Notes: generated by a model not told the origin, from the letters alone. A DNA stretch of 31,069 nucleotides from Candidatus Coatesiibacteriota bacterium (GCA_014728185.1 WJMB01000151.1:1-31069), one strand, 5' to 3'; positions 1 to 9,237 are shown, counted from the first letter of the stretch. Numbers and translations: made by a program.

Positions 1-266
1 AGAAGGCATTTCATAGAAGATAACACATCATGTAAAGTGCGATAACGTTGAGGCTCCTTATTAAAGATTATGGCCTCTTCATCAGCAATACTACGCAAAC
101 TCCAGGTATCCTTGAACGCCTCGGTTTGGGCTGTAGCTTCATCCCAAATCATGTTGTAATTGCGCTTCGAATTGAATGGTGGATCGATATAGATCAGATC
201 CACACTCTCATCGGGTATACAATCGCGTAGAACATCTAGGTTGTCTCCATAGAACAGTCTGTTCAT
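1..266 (-). CDS. DNA methyltransferase, N-terminal part (runs off window edge)
   Basis: Reading leftward from an ATG at 264-266, 88 codons stay open to the window edge. The protein begins with a short FYGDN motif at residues 5-9, followed by DLIYIDPPFNS around 23-33. The DPPF tetrad (28-31) is catalytic motif IV of amino-methyltransferases, and its position near the N-terminus ahead of any SAM-binding motif fits the beta-class or type III Mod-like order. It would methylate adenine N6 (or cytosine N4) in DNA. A ribosome site (AAAGGGAG) lies just upstream, and the ATG overlaps the gmhA stop as ATGA, implying translational coupling. Base composition is clearly AT-richer (about 38% GC in the first 60 bases) than the neighbouring genes, suggesting recent acquisition. 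Target site, a partner endonuclease and full length lie outside the window. Family call is firm, subtype is not. Confidence 0.85.
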   Translation of the reverse strand, partial: MNRLFYGDNLDVLRDCIPDESVDLIYIDPPFNSKRNYNMIWDEATAQTEAFKDTWSLRSIADEEAIIFNKEPQRYRTLHDVLSSMKCL

Positions 267-853
267 GATACTCCCTTTTCAGCAATGAAGGCTTCGTCGA
301 CGACGCGGCAGATGGTGTGCAGGGCCGCTTCGTGGCCCTCCTGGATGCGGCAGGTGCGCCGGACGGGGACCACCAGGGCGGCGTCGGCCCGGAGGGCCAG
401 CTCGCCGCCGTCGCGTCCGGCCAGCACGGCGATGCGCATCCCCAGTCCACGCGCGGCCTCGACGGCGGCCAGCACGTTGGGCGAGTTGCCACTGGTGGAG
501 AGGGCCAGCAGCAGGTCGCCGCCGCGGCCCAGGGCCAGCACCTGGCGGCTGAAGACCGCTTCGTAGCCGTAGTCGTTGCCCACGGCGGTGAGGATGCTGG
601 TGTCCGTGGTCAGGGCGACGGCGGGCAGGGGACGGCGTTCGGTCTCGAAGCGCCCGACGAGTTCGGCGGCGAAGTGCTGGGCATCGGCAGCGCTGCCGCC
701 GTTGCCGCAGGCCAACACCCGGCCGCCGTTCTTGAGTGTCTCGACCACCAGGGCGGCCAGTTCGGCCACGGCCGCGGTTTGCTCCTCGGCCACGCGGCGC
801 AGCGTCTCGGCGGCGCCGCGCAGCTCCTCGCGCACCAGCTCCTCGTAGTCCAC
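263..853 (-). CDS. gmhA: Phosphoheptose isomerase (SIS domain)
   Basis: Predicted sedoheptulose-7-phosphate isomerase, the first step in making the ADP-heptose or GDP-heptose used for LPS core or S-layer glycans; cytosolic. At 196 residues it has the family's usual length. It shows the SIS phosphosugar loop GNGGSAADAQHF (50-61), the TDTS...GNDYGYE stretch (83-98), STSGNSPN (119-126) and RIQEGHE (169-175). H60, E64, Q171 and H179 align one residue off the zinc and catalytic residues known in E. coli GmhA (H61, E65, Q172, H180). It lies 19 bases downstream of purC and its stop overlaps the methyltransferase start, so the three are probably co-transcribed. No heptose kinase or adenylyltransferase is visible nearby. 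A DnaA-initiator-associating DiaA-like role is a less likely alternative given the full active site. Confidence 0.93.
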   Translation of the reverse strand: MDYEELVREELRGAAETLRRVAEEQTAAVAELAALVVETLKNGGRVLACGNGGSAADAQHFAAELVGRFETERRPLPAVALTTDTSILTAVGNDYGYEAVFSRQVLALGRGGDLLLALSTSGNSPNVLAAVEAARGLGMRIAVLAGRDGGELALRADAALVVPVRRTCRIQEGHEAALHTICRVVDEAFIAEKGVS

Positions 854-872
854 TTGTCTCCTATTGCTTGGG

Positions 873-1586
873 TCAGGCCGGTGGGTTGCTCACCCGGCGC
901 AGCACCTCGGCGTAGAAGGCCTCGATGTCGCCCAGGTCGCGGCGGAAGCGGTCCTTGTCCATCTTCTCGTTGGTCTCGGCGTCCCAGAAGCGGCAGGAGT
1001 CCGGCGAGAGCTCGTCGCCCAGGCGAATGCGGCCCTCATTGTCATAGCCGTACTCGACCTTGAAGTCGATCAGCCGGATGCCCCGCTCGAGCAGGAAGGG
1101 CCGGACGGCGTCGTTGACCTTGAAGGTGTAGATCCCCAGCAGCTCTAGGTCCTCGGAGCTGATCTCCATCAGGTTGAAGATGTGGTACTCGTTGACCAGG
1201 GGGTCGCCGAGGTCGTCGTCCTTGTAGAAGAACTCCAGCGTCGGGCGCTTGAAGGGCGTGCCCTCGGGGATGCCCAGGCGCTTGGAGGCGCTGCCGGCGG
1301 CCACGTTGCGCACCACGACCTCGAGGGGGATCATCTTCAGCGTGTGGGCCAGCATCTCGCGCTCCGAGGTGCGCTCGATGAGCTGGGTGGGCACGCCGGC
1401 CTCCTCGATGAGCTTGAAGAGGATCTCGCTGATGGCGTTGTTGTAGTAGCCCTTGCCGTCGATGGTGCCCTTCTTGACGCCGTTGAAGGCCGTGGCGTCG
1501 TCCTTGTAGTAGAGGCGCACGACGTTGGGGTCGTCGGTGGCGAAGACCACCTTGGCCTTGCCTTCGTAGAGGATCTTGTCGGTCAT
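873..1586 (-). CDS. purC: SAICAR synthetase
   Basis: Phosphoribosylaminoimidazole-succinocarboxamide synthase, which joins CAIR and aspartate with ATP in de novo purine synthesis. The protein has 237 residues, typical of the bacterial family. It begins MTDKILYEGKAK, and the glycine/lysine-rich nucleotide region covers about residues 8-46. Family signatures seen are RNVAAGSASKR (93-103), KRPTLEFFYKDD (113-124), RLIDFKVEYG (171-180) and DELSPDSCRFWD (191-202). The frame stays open upstream to 1757, but the start at 1584-1586 is chosen because it gives the normal N-terminus and has a GAGG ribosome site about 9 bases ahead; the 57-residue upstream extension is low-complexity. First gene of purC-gmhA-methyltransferase. 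Another purine gene, purB, lies beyond a repeat-filled gap of about 1.2 kb on the same strand. Confidence 0.95.
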   Translation of the reverse strand: MTDKILYEGKAKVVFATDDPNVVRLYYKDDATAFNGVKKGTIDGKGYYNNAISEILFKLIEEAGVPTQLIERTSEREMLAHTLKMIPLEVVVRNVAAGSASKRLGIPEGTPFKRPTLEFFYKDDDLGDPLVNEYHIFNLMEISSEDLELLGIYTFKVNDAVRPFLLERGIRLIDFKVEYGYDNEGRIRLGDELSPDSCRFWDAETNEKMDKDRFRRDLGDIEAFYAEVLRRVSNPPA

Positions 1587-1840
1587 CGGTCTAACCTCGC
1601 TTGGCGGGGTTTTGTGGTCGATCGGGATCAGTTGGTTCGGGTGCTGCTGCGCGCGAATCGGGCGGCTGGATTGATCAGTTGATAGGTGAAGGCGCTTCCG
1701 TTCCCGCTCTGCAGGGCGGTCCCGCGAGTCGGGACCCTTGCGGGCCGGCTCCGGCATTTATCGACTCTGCTTGGTGGTAAGCTCATAGACAAGCATTCTC
1801 TGCCCACTACTAGCTATTTGTTCAACGCTTAACACTCTTT

Positions 1841-2160
1841 GGGATCGTATACCCTGTTCGGACTGGGATAAAACATACTCCGTTGATAATACACGTGTTG
1901 TAGCAGCTACACTTGTCACTTATCAGCAGCTAAAAAGTGGCGGCTGCAAGGTGCCTGCTTGGTGGATAACCCGCCCTGCCTGGTTGCCGGCGAAGAACGG
2001 CCACCCGATTGCCGCCCGACTCATAACTGCCACAATATCATGCAATAAGACCGCGTAGTAAAGTATCTGGGGTGAAGTCGGATGCAACTAATCAGCCAAT
2101 CCTTGCTCTTGAAGCTCTCGTATTCGGTACTGATTTGGTCCGAACATGCTCCATGATGCC
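1841..2160 (+). repeat. Intergenic repeat family 1, copy A (complete, 320 bp)
   Basis: Complete unit beginning GGGATCGTATACCCTGTTCG and ending near ...TTTGGTCCGAACATGCTCC-ATGATGCC. The two ends are imperfect inverted repeats of each other (GG.ATC.T....CCTGTTCGGAC against the complement of the other end). Internal blocks shared with other copies include CACTTATCAGCAG, GTGGCGGCTGCAAGG, CCTGCTTGGTGGATAACC, GACTCATAAC and CAATATCA. No shared open frame; MITE-like by architecture, with no transposase in the window. Confidence 0.8.
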
Positions 2161-2423
2161 ATGACAAATTTGCCTGCCATTTATCAGCAACGAATAAAGT
2201 GGCTGCGAGAAAGGGCGTGCTCGGAGGATAACCTACCCAGCCAATTAGCTCATAGATAACGACCATTCGATTGCCACTCGGTCCATAACCGATTCATTCC
2301 TCAGGCAATATGGCTGAGGAAGAGAGTGTCGGGTTCAATGTCGAACGCGCCCGATCCGCGAATGCCCGCTCGGTGAACCCTTCAATATCAGCCATGACTT
2401 GGTCCGAACAGGTTCCATGATGC
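2161..2423 (+). repeat. Intergenic repeat family 1, copy B (5'-truncated, diverged)
   Basis: Directly abuts copy A in the same orientation. It lacks about the first 75 bases of the unit and starts at the block matching CACTTATCAGCAG (here CATTTATCAGCAA), followed by AAAGTGGCTGCGAGAAAGG, GGATAACCTACCC and CATAACCGATTC, and ends GGTCCGAACAGGTTCCATGA-TGCC. More diverged than copies A, C and E. Confidence 0.6.
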
Positions 2424-2797
2424 CCATTGATCTTTCGCTGCATATAACCTTACATCCGAATATTTACTCTTTACTGGTTTTCCAAGCTCGTTTTGAACCG
2501 TTAGATTAAAACGCCTTGATTGGAGCGTTAAGACATGGCTCACTCCTTATCCTCCTTTCCAATCGTCGTCCCGCTGAAACGTGGGCTGTAGTCGAAGCTG
2601 CGCTTGTTTGCCATCTGCGGCGGCCCGCAGAGGGACCGCCCTACAGAACCCTCTCCTAACAGCCCTCTGGAATCCAGATTCTCGGGGCCGTCCTACACCA
2701 GCCATTCCCGGCGGCCCGCAGGGGTCCAGACCCACGGGGCCGTGCTTTGGAGCAAAACGGCCGATTCCCAGTCAGCCAACCTTCTGACAACCGCCCC

Positions 2798-4096
<1,299 letters not shown>

Positions 4097-4160
4097 CGCC
4101 GGTCCTCGCGGTTAGAGTCGCGGTTCGGGTGGCGGTGGGGCGGGGATGGTCGGTGCGTCA

Positions 4161-4169
4161 ATCCTACCA
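4161..4169 (-). promoter_or_regulatory. Possible extended -10 promoter for purB
   Basis: On the minus strand the sequence reads TGGTAGGAT, an extended -10 (TGn plus a TATAAT-like hexamer), about 65 bases before the purB ATG. No good -35 is present. A nearly identical TGGTAGAAT sits upstream of the HtrA gene, which gives weak mutual support. Confidence 0.3.
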
Positions 4170-4296
4170 CAGACGCCGCCGCCGGGAAAGACGGGGGAGG
4201 GGATGTCGCGTCGACGGCGGGGCCGCGTCAATCCGGGCCGTCTCCTCATAATATGGAGAAGCGGCGATCAACCCGAGCGCGGGATAATCAAGCACA

Positions 4297-4615
4297 GGGA
4301 TCGCCTGCCCTGCCCGGACCGGTTAGTGATCGCACTCCGCTGATAATACAGGTTTTGCATTAGATGCGCCTGTCACTTATCAGCAGTCATAAAGCTGTGG
4401 CTGCAAGGGGCCTGCTTGGTGGATAACCCTCCCCGGCTGGTTGCCGGCATGGAACGACCACCCGGCTGCCGCGCGACTCATAACCGCCCCAATATCAAGT
4501 AACAAGACTGCGCATGATAGTATCGGGGTTCAAACCGAACGCAACTAAACAGCCAATACTTGTTTGTGAAGCTCGCTTTTTCAGCCCTTTTGTCCAATCA
4601 CATTCAATGATGTCC
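4297..4615 (+). repeat. Intergenic repeat family 1, copy C (complete, about 319 bp)
   Basis: Full-length copy lying between the HtrA and purB genes. It begins GGGATCGCCTGCCCTGCCCG, contains CTCCGCTGATAATAC, CACTTATCAGCAG, GTGGCTGCAAGGGGCCTGC, TTGGTGGATAACCC, GGCTGGTTGCCGGC and CGACTCATAACCGCC, and ends with TTTGTCCAATCACATTCAA-TGATGTCC. AAGCA occurs close to both outer ends, a possible but unproven target duplication. Confidence 0.8.
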
Positions 4616-4691
4616 AAGCAGATCTCCGGCGTCCCGCCGGCGGAGCGCGGAGGGCGGCGGGCGGGCAATGAACGCAATCTGTCCGTCAACG

Positions 4692-4715
4692 GAACTGCGG
4701 CCTGAACTGCGGCCT
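4692..4715. repeat. Short tandem duplication (12-bp unit, two copies)
   Basis: GAACTGCGGCCT occurs twice head to tail in the non-coding stretch downstream of the HtrA gene. No function suggested. Confidence 0.7.
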
Positions 4716-4875
4716 GACCGGACATGCCCGGACGTTGTCTTGTTGCCTGACGGTGGCGAGAAGCGAACCAGTCGACCCTGATCGACCTGATCGTCCCGGA
4801 CGGCCCGGTCTTGTCCAGGCGCATCGGTGACGTCCCGTCGGATTATCGGTGGTCAATTTTCCGGCGGGATGCTAG

Positions 4876-4908
4876 CGAAGGGTCGGGATTATCAACCCCG
4901 GCCCTTCG
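4876..4908 (-). terminator. Stem-loop downstream of the HtrA gene
   Basis: CGAAGGGTCGGG and CCCGGCCCTTCG pair as a 12-bp stem (one wobble or mismatch) around a short AT-rich loop, about 50 bases past the HtrA stop. There is no strong T-run, so it may be a weak terminator or an mRNA-end stabiliser. Confidence 0.45.
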
Positions 4909-4958
4909 GAAACCTCGGTTGAAGGCGGACGCAATCGGCGATTACGCCGCCCACCCGG

Positions 4959-6179
4959 CTACTCCACCTCGACCACCTGTTCGTCGATGACCAGGGCGAC
5001 CTTGTACAGCCGGCCGTCGCGCTGGACCTTGAGCACCAGCTCATCGCCGGGGGCGCTGGTCTGGAACTCGTCGTAGAAGTCCTGCAGACTGGTGATGGGT
5101 TCCGTGTTGTAGCTCAGGACGACGTCACCGGGCTCGAGTCCGACCTCGGCCGCCGGCGAACCGGGCTCGATCTCGGTGACAATGGCTCCCTCGGTGGAGG
5201 AGAGGCCCAGGGCCTGGGCGATCGAGGGCGTGATGTCCTGGAGGTAGAAGCCGACGTAGGGTCGCCGGACGTTGCCGTGGGCGATCAGTTCCTCGGCGAC
5301 CTCGCGGGCGGTGTTGATCGGAATGGCGAAGCCGATGCCCTGGTTGCCCCCCGAGGTGGAGAGGATGGAGGAGTTGATGCCGATGGCCTCGCCCAGGGAG
5401 TTGACCAGGGGGCCGCCGGAGTTGCCCGGGTTGATGGCGGCGTCTGTCTGGATCAGGTCCTCGATGATCCGTCCCTCGCCGGTGGCCAGGCGCGAGGTCA
5501 TCGTGCGCCCCGTGGCGCTGACCACGCCCACGGTCACCGAGGGCTGCGGGTCGTTGACGACGAAGCCGAAGGGGTTGCCGATGGCGATGGCCCACTGGCC
5601 GACCTGCAGGTCGTCGGAGTCGCCCAGGGTCATCACGGGCAGGTCCTCGCCGTCGATAATTCGCACCACGGCGGTGTCGGTGTAGGGGTCGCGGCCGACG
5701 ATCTCGCCGGGAAAGCTGCGCCCGTCGGGCAGGGTGATCTCGATCTCGTCGGCGTCGTGGACGACATGCTCGGCGGTCAGCACGTGTCCCTCGGAATCGA
5801 TGATGAAGCCCGAGCCCATCCCCGGGATCTCGCGCTCCCGGTACTGGGGCTCCATGGGGCCTTCGTAGCCGAAGAACTCGCGGAAGAAGGGATCGTCGAA
5901 GAAGCCGCTCCAGGGATCGTAGACCCGCTCGGTGTAGCGGGTCAGCGTGGTGATGGTCACCACGGCCGGGGCGGCGGTGCGGGTGGCGTTGACGATGGCG
6001 TTCTCGCGCTCGTAAGCAATCTCGGTATCCATCTCGGCCACGGATGCGTCACGGCCGTTATCGGCGGCCGCGTCCTCGGAGCCCGGCTCCTCGACACCCG
6101 GCTCCTCCTCGGCGCAGCCGGGAAGGGCCATCATAACCAGCAGGATTATCGCGGCGATGGTCAGGTTGTTTCGGTTCAT
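4959..6179 (-). CDS. HtrA/Deg-family serine protease, lipoprotein, one PDZ domain
   Basis: Predicted envelope quality-control protease. The chosen start (ATG at 6177-6179, GGAGG seven bases ahead) gives a short basic N-terminus, a hydrophobic stretch (6-19) and a lipobox-like LPGC with Cys22, so it should be lipid-anchored outside the cytoplasmic membrane; proline at -2 is unusual for a lipobox. After an acidic linker (24-55) comes a trypsin-like domain with the triad His138 (TAEHVV), Asp168 (YTDTAVV) and Ser254 (GNSGGPL). One PDZ domain covers about 308-398 with ITPSIAQALGL and GSPAAEVGLEPGDVV. The order and single PDZ resemble DegS or HtrA-like proteins more than two-PDZ DegP. Mature length is typical. 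It is a single-gene unit divergent from the gene at 6495. Confidence 0.93.
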   Translation of the reverse strand: MNRNNLTIAAIILLVMMALPGCAEEEPGVEEPGSEDAAADNGRDASVAEMDTEIAYERENAIVNATRTAAPAVVTITTLTRYTERVYDPWSGFFDDPFFREFFGYEGPMEPQYREREIPGMGSGFIIDSEGHVLTAEHVVHDADEIEITLPDGRSFPGEIVGRDPYTDTAVVRIIDGEDLPVMTLGDSDDLQVGQWAIAIGNPFGFVVNDPQPSVTVGVVSATGRTMTSRLATGEGRIIEDLIQTDAAINPGNSGGPLVNSLGEAIGINSSILSTSGGNQGIGFAIPINTAREVAEELIAHGNVRRPYVGFYLQDITPSIAQALGLSSTEGAIVTEIEPGSPAAEVGLEPGDVVLSYNTEPITSLQDFYDEFQTSAPGDELVLKVQRDGRLYKVALVIDEQVVEVE

Positions 6180-6217
6180 TCCGCCTCCAGGTTGATGCGT
6201 TTCCAACGGCGCTCCCG

Positions 6218-6226
6218 ATTCTACCA
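6218..6226 (-). promoter_or_regulatory. Possible extended -10 promoter for the HtrA gene
   Basis: Minus-strand TGGTAGAAT, about 40 bases upstream of the HtrA start; an extended -10 with no clear -35. It closely matches the TGGTAGGAT upstream of purB. Confidence 0.35.
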
Positions 6227-6340
6227 CAGCGACGCGGCAGCGGTGCTCACTGCAGTTTACGCAGCAGCGCCTTCGGGTGTTCCAGCCCGCGGTGCACCCG
6301 GCGATCCCGAAGCCCTCGCTTGTTGCGGAACGGGCGATAG

Positions 6341-6369
6341 TTGCTTAGCTCCGCCAAGCTGGTTATAAT
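6341..6369 (+). promoter_or_regulatory. Sigma70-type promoter for the 6495 gene
   Basis: TTGCTT, 17 bases, then a perfect TATAAT on the plus strand. It lies 126 bases before the ATG of the downstream gene, in the gap between two divergent genes. Confidence 0.55.
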
Positions 6370-6494
6370 AAGGCTCCGGTATAACGGTCCGCTCCGCTGG
6401 ACCAACCATTCCTCCCGGTTTGGTCGGCGAACAACCCGCCCGGGAAAGACATCGAGAACACGCTCAACTATAAACAAAGAGAACTGAGTGCCTT

Positions 6495-7406
6495 ATGGCT
6501 AAACAGCGGGTTATTCTCTTCAGCGCCCTGATGACGGTCATCCTGGCCGCCCTGGTGTTGCTGGTGGTTTTCGGCGAGATCTTCCAGTGCCAGCGAACAC
6601 CGGTAGTCGAAAAACCGGCTCCGCCGACCGTCGGCAGTTACGTCGTCACCCGCGGCGGATCCAGGGCGATCCTCCACACCGCCGAGGAGGAAATCGAACT
6701 GCCGCCGGGCAGCCTGCTTGAGGTTCTAGCCGCCGGTGAGGAGAATCTGGAGGTCCGCCTGCCCGCCGACGACACCCGGGGGAGACTGACCTGGTTCTCC
6801 GATGGACGCAGCCTGGTGCGAGCCGCCGATCCCGCCCTGATCGATCTGCCGGCCAAATCCGATTACAGCGCCATGGAGGCCCTGATGCTGGCCGAGCCCC
6901 TGGGCGAGGGCTGGCAGTCCGACGCCTACCCCTACGCCCTGGCCTCGGGTCCCGAGCCCAGCGCCGGTCGACACCGCGAGTGGGAGGTCGCCTACTACTC
7001 GCCGGCCCTGCGACGCTGCTACAAGGTAGTCCTCACCGCCGGCGTACGGCCGTTGACCATGGAGGTCTCGCCGCCCGAAGGCTCCGGCGACGACCACGAT
7101 TCCTGGCCCCTGGGCGCGGCGCGCAACGAACTCGTCGGCGTCGCCGTCGACTCCTCCACCGCCCTGCAAACAGCCCTGGCCAATGACGACCGCCCCGAGC
7201 CCGAGTTGGAACGTTGGAAGCTCGAGCGCATCTATCTGGTCAACCAGGGCGACCCCGAGGGCACCGGCGAACCTTACCGCGACAAGCCGACCTACCGCGT
7301 CTTCCTGCGCCTGGCCGCTCCGATGAACGAGGACGAGGACCGCGAGTTCACCGATCTGGTCATCGACGCCGCCGACGGCTCCTTCATCACCCGTCTGGGA
7401 GGGTAA
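6495..7406 (+). CDS. Membrane-anchored protein of unknown function
   Basis: No family recognised. The 303-residue product has a basic N-terminus (MAKQR), one hydrophobic segment at about 7-27 that looks like an uncleaved signal anchor, and then an extracytoplasmic domain. Cys32 follows the anchor but is not in a lipobox. Residues about 45-115 (SYVVTRGG..., LPPGSLLEVL..., RLTWFSDGRSLV) are short beta-rich segments that could be an SH3-like fold; the rest is rich in acidic residues and alternates strands with loops (for example YRVFLRLAAPM near the C-terminus). Strong G/C third positions support real coding. A good sigma70-type promoter precedes it; the ribosome site (GAG) is weak. It starts a plus-strand run that continues with a small membrane protein and prs. 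Confidence 0.75.
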   Translation: MAKQRVILFSALMTVILAALVLLVVFGEIFQCQRTPVVEKPAPPTVGSYVVTRGGSRAILHTAEEEIELPPGSLLEVLAAGEENLEVRLPADDTRGRLTWFSDGRSLVRAADPALIDLPAKSDYSAMEALMLAEPLGEGWQSDAYPYALASGPEPSAGRHREWEVAYYSPALRRCYKVVLTAGVRPLTMEVSPPEGSGDDHDSWPLGAARNELVGVAVDSSTALQTALANDDRPEPELERWKLERIYLVNQGDPEGTGEPYRDKPTYRVFLRLAAPMNEDEDREFTDLVIDAADGSFITRLGG

Positions 7407-7524
7407 GAGTCACCGCTGCCGCCGCTCACAACGCTGGCTGGATGATCGCCCTGTTCGGCCCGCCGTCCAGCTTCGCAGGCGTCCGGCGGAACTCCGCGCC
7501 AAACCCGGCGTCGAGGAAGGATCA

Positions 7525-7547
7525 AGACGAGGAGCAACGTCTCGTCT
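7525..7547. other. Small inverted repeat in the 7407-7613 gap
   Basis: AGACGAG and CTCGTCT form a 7-bp stem around nine bases, 118 bases after the preceding stop. There is no T-run. It could be a weak RNA hairpin in a run-through operon; nothing else was seen in this gap. Confidence 0.3.
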
Positions 7548-7613
7548 ACAACTGACTCTACGTTCGGCGTCCCGCATCTGGTAAACCGCACCACCACCCG
7601 AAACCAACCTCCT

Positions 7614-7988
7614 ATGCCTGATTCCAAAGAGCCCGCCGGCTGGCGCAAGCCCTGGTTGATCGGTATCTATATGGGCGTCCTGCTGGGCGTCTTCCAGGTG
7701 CTGCCGATGATCACCGAGGGCGGCGTTTCCACCTTCCAGCTCCTGGCCTTCTTCGGACACCGCCTGGCGGTCTGCTTCGTCATCGGCTCGGCACCGCTCT
7801 GGCGCTACGGCGTCAGCCAGGGCGCCCTGTTGGCCCTGGTCCTCGATACGCCCGTGGCTATCCTGGTCCAGATACCCTTCTGGTATTTCTTCCTCTTCGC
7901 CCTGGTCGGCGGCGGCTTGACCGGCTACATCGTCGGCCGCTTCCGCGTCGGCGGCGGCCTGGACGATCCCGACGGCCACCGGGGATAG
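7614..7988 (+). CDS. Small integral membrane protein, unknown function
   Basis: A 124-residue product with about three or four hydrophobic helices (roughly 13-33, 40-60, 66-86 and 88-108). The helices are rich in Gly, Leu and Phe, and the cytosolic-looking tails are charged (MPDSKEPAGWRKP at the start; GRFRVGGGLDDPDGHRG at the end). No known family motif was recognised. The ribosome site is not obvious, but codon use matches its neighbours and the reading frame spans the gap well. It sits 60 bases upstream of prs on the same strand and is probably co-transcribed with it. Transporter accessory, small sensor or structural membrane roles cannot be told apart. Confidence 0.72.
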   Translation: MPDSKEPAGWRKPWLIGIYMGVLLGVFQVLPMITEGGVSTFQLLAFFGHRLAVCFVIGSAPLWRYGVSQGALLALVLDTPVAILVQIPFWYFFLFALVGGGLTGYIVGRFRVGGGLDDPDGHRG

Positions 7989-8048
7989 ACGCTTACTCAG
8001 CCTCGGCGGAGGACGCCCGGCGCTCCCCGCCCAACGACGAGGGATTCC

Positions 8049-8993
8049 ATGCTCGATCTGTATCTGTTTCACGGCAACTCCCACCCCCAACTGGCCCAAG
8101 GTGTGGCCGCCTACCTGCATACGCCGCTGCGCGACCGCCTGGTGAGCCGCTTCGCCGACGGCGAGATCCGCGTTGAAATCCACGAAAACGTCCGCGGCCG
8201 CGACGTCTTCATCCTCCAGCCCACCTGCGCCACCGACGAAGGCTCGGTCAACGACCACCTGATGGAGCTGCTGGTGATGGTCGACGCCGTGCGCCGGGCC
8301 AGCGCCAACCGGGTCACCGCCGTGGTGCCCTACTTCGGTTACGCCCGCCAGGACCGCAAAGACAAACCCCGCGTGCCGATCACCGCCAAGCTGGTGGCCA
8401 ACCTGCTGGTCCGCGCCGGCATCGACCGCCTGCTGACCATGGAGCTCCACGCCGGGCAGATCCAGGGCTACTTCGACATCCCCGTGGACCACCTCTACGC
8501 CAAGCCGATCTTCCTCGAGGAGATGCGCCGCTTCCCCCCCGAGGAGCTGGTCGTCGTCGCCCCCGACGCCGGCAGCGCCAAGGTAAACCGCAGCTACGCC
8601 GACCGACTCAACTCCGGCTTCGCCATCGTCGGCAAGAGCCGCTACGCCGCCGACGCCTCCCAGGCCCTGACACTCACCGGCGACGTCAAGGACAAGCACT
8701 GCTTCATCATCGACGACATCATCGCCACCGGGGGCACCATGGTCAACGCCGCCCGGATGCTCAAGGAGTACGGCGCCAAGAGCGTGCGCGCCGCCGTGGC
8801 CCACGGCATCTTCGCCGGACCGGCCTTCGAACGCCTGGCCGACTCCGAGTTCGAGGAGTTCATCGTCACCGACAGCATCCCCCTGCGCGAGGGCGCCCCT
8901 CCCGTGATCCGCCAGGTCAGCGTCGCCCGACTCCTCGGCGAGGCCATCCGCCGCACCCATTTCCAGCTCTCGATCAGCTCGCTGTTCGTCTAG
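8049..8993 (+). CDS. prs: Ribose-phosphate pyrophosphokinase (PRPP synthetase)
   Basis: Makes PRPP from ribose-5-phosphate and ATP, feeding purine, pyrimidine, histidine and NAD synthesis. At 314 residues it has the normal bacterial length. Seen: the N-terminal FADGEIRVEI (35-44), the YARQDRKDKPR loop (98-108), MELHAGQIQGYFDIPVDHL (131-149) with His134 of the ATP/metal site, the flexible catalytic loop KSRYAAD (196-202), and the PRPP-binding DDIIATGGTM (222-231). The C-terminal SISSLF motif is characteristic. A GAGGGA ribosome site precedes the ATG. It supplies the same purine pathway as purC and purB in this window, but on the opposite strand. Confidence 0.96.
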   Translation: MLDLYLFHGNSHPQLAQGVAAYLHTPLRDRLVSRFADGEIRVEIHENVRGRDVFILQPTCATDEGSVNDHLMELLVMVDAVRRASANRVTAVVPYFGYARQDRKDKPRVPITAKLVANLLVRAGIDRLLTMELHAGQIQGYFDIPVDHLYAKPIFLEEMRRFPPEELVVVAPDAGSAKVNRSYADRLNSGFAIVGKSRYAADASQALTLTGDVKDKHCFIIDDIIATGGTMVNAARMLKEYGAKSVRAAVAHGIFAGPAFERLADSEFEEFIVTDSIPLREGAPPVIRQVSVARLLGEAIRRTHFQLSISSLFV

Positions 8994-9054
8994 CCCGGCG
9001 ACCTTCGCCGAACCACCCTGCGGCCATTCAGGCGCTGGAACGCTCGCGCGCGGA

Positions 9055-9137
9055 GGCGTTGGCACGTTTCTTGCAGCGGGGCGGGGAGCGGTTCTCGGCC
9101 CGCCGTCCCGTGTCTGCGCAAGAAACGTGCCAACGCC
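9055..9137. promoter_or_regulatory. 83-bp palindromic element with two facing sigma54-type promoters, copy 1
   Basis: Left arm GGCGTTGGCACGTTTCTTGC (9055-9074) and right arm GCAAGAAACGTGCCAACGCC (9118-9137) are perfect 20-bp inverted repeats around a 43-bp centre. Each arm contains TTGGCACGTTTCTTGC, which has the GG-N10-GC spacing and sequence of a sigma54 -24/-12 promoter, so two promoters face each other. The plus-strand one would start about 150 bases before the lipoprotein gene at 9238. The centre has an inner GCGGG/CCCGC stem, so the RNA or single strand could fold into a long hairpin. A second copy of identical dimensions is at 16775-16857. The repeat is certain; promoter function is inference. 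Confidence 0.65.
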
Positions 9138-9237
9138 GGCTCCGGCCGGAGGTCGCCGCGCGGAGGCTCCGGCGAAAGTCGCCGGGCGGCCGGCTGGCCG
9201 TTGGCTGAACGAGCGGCGTTTTGTCCCAGGAGAAACC

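Larger units (their letters stand above)
1587..2797. other. Large gene-free gap between purC and purB
   Basis: About 1.2 kb with no convincing protein gene. The middle (1841-2423) is filled by two tandem copies of the 320-bp intergenic repeat. The part nearest purC (1587-1840) should hold the purC promoter, but no strong -10/-35 pair was found. The part from 2424 to 2797 contains the sequence CGGCGGCCCGCAG twice (near 2617 and 2710) in a GC-rich tract; no clear purB terminator with a T-run was seen. Confidence 0.6.

Noticed and set aside
1587..1757. 57-residue N-terminal extension of PurC
   Set aside because: The start at 1586 gives the normal family N-terminus and has a ribosome site; the extension is charged low-complexity sequence.
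2021..2266. Short minus-strand frame inside repeat copies A and B
   Set aside because: Other copies of the repeat do not preserve the frame, so it is not a repeat-encoded protein.
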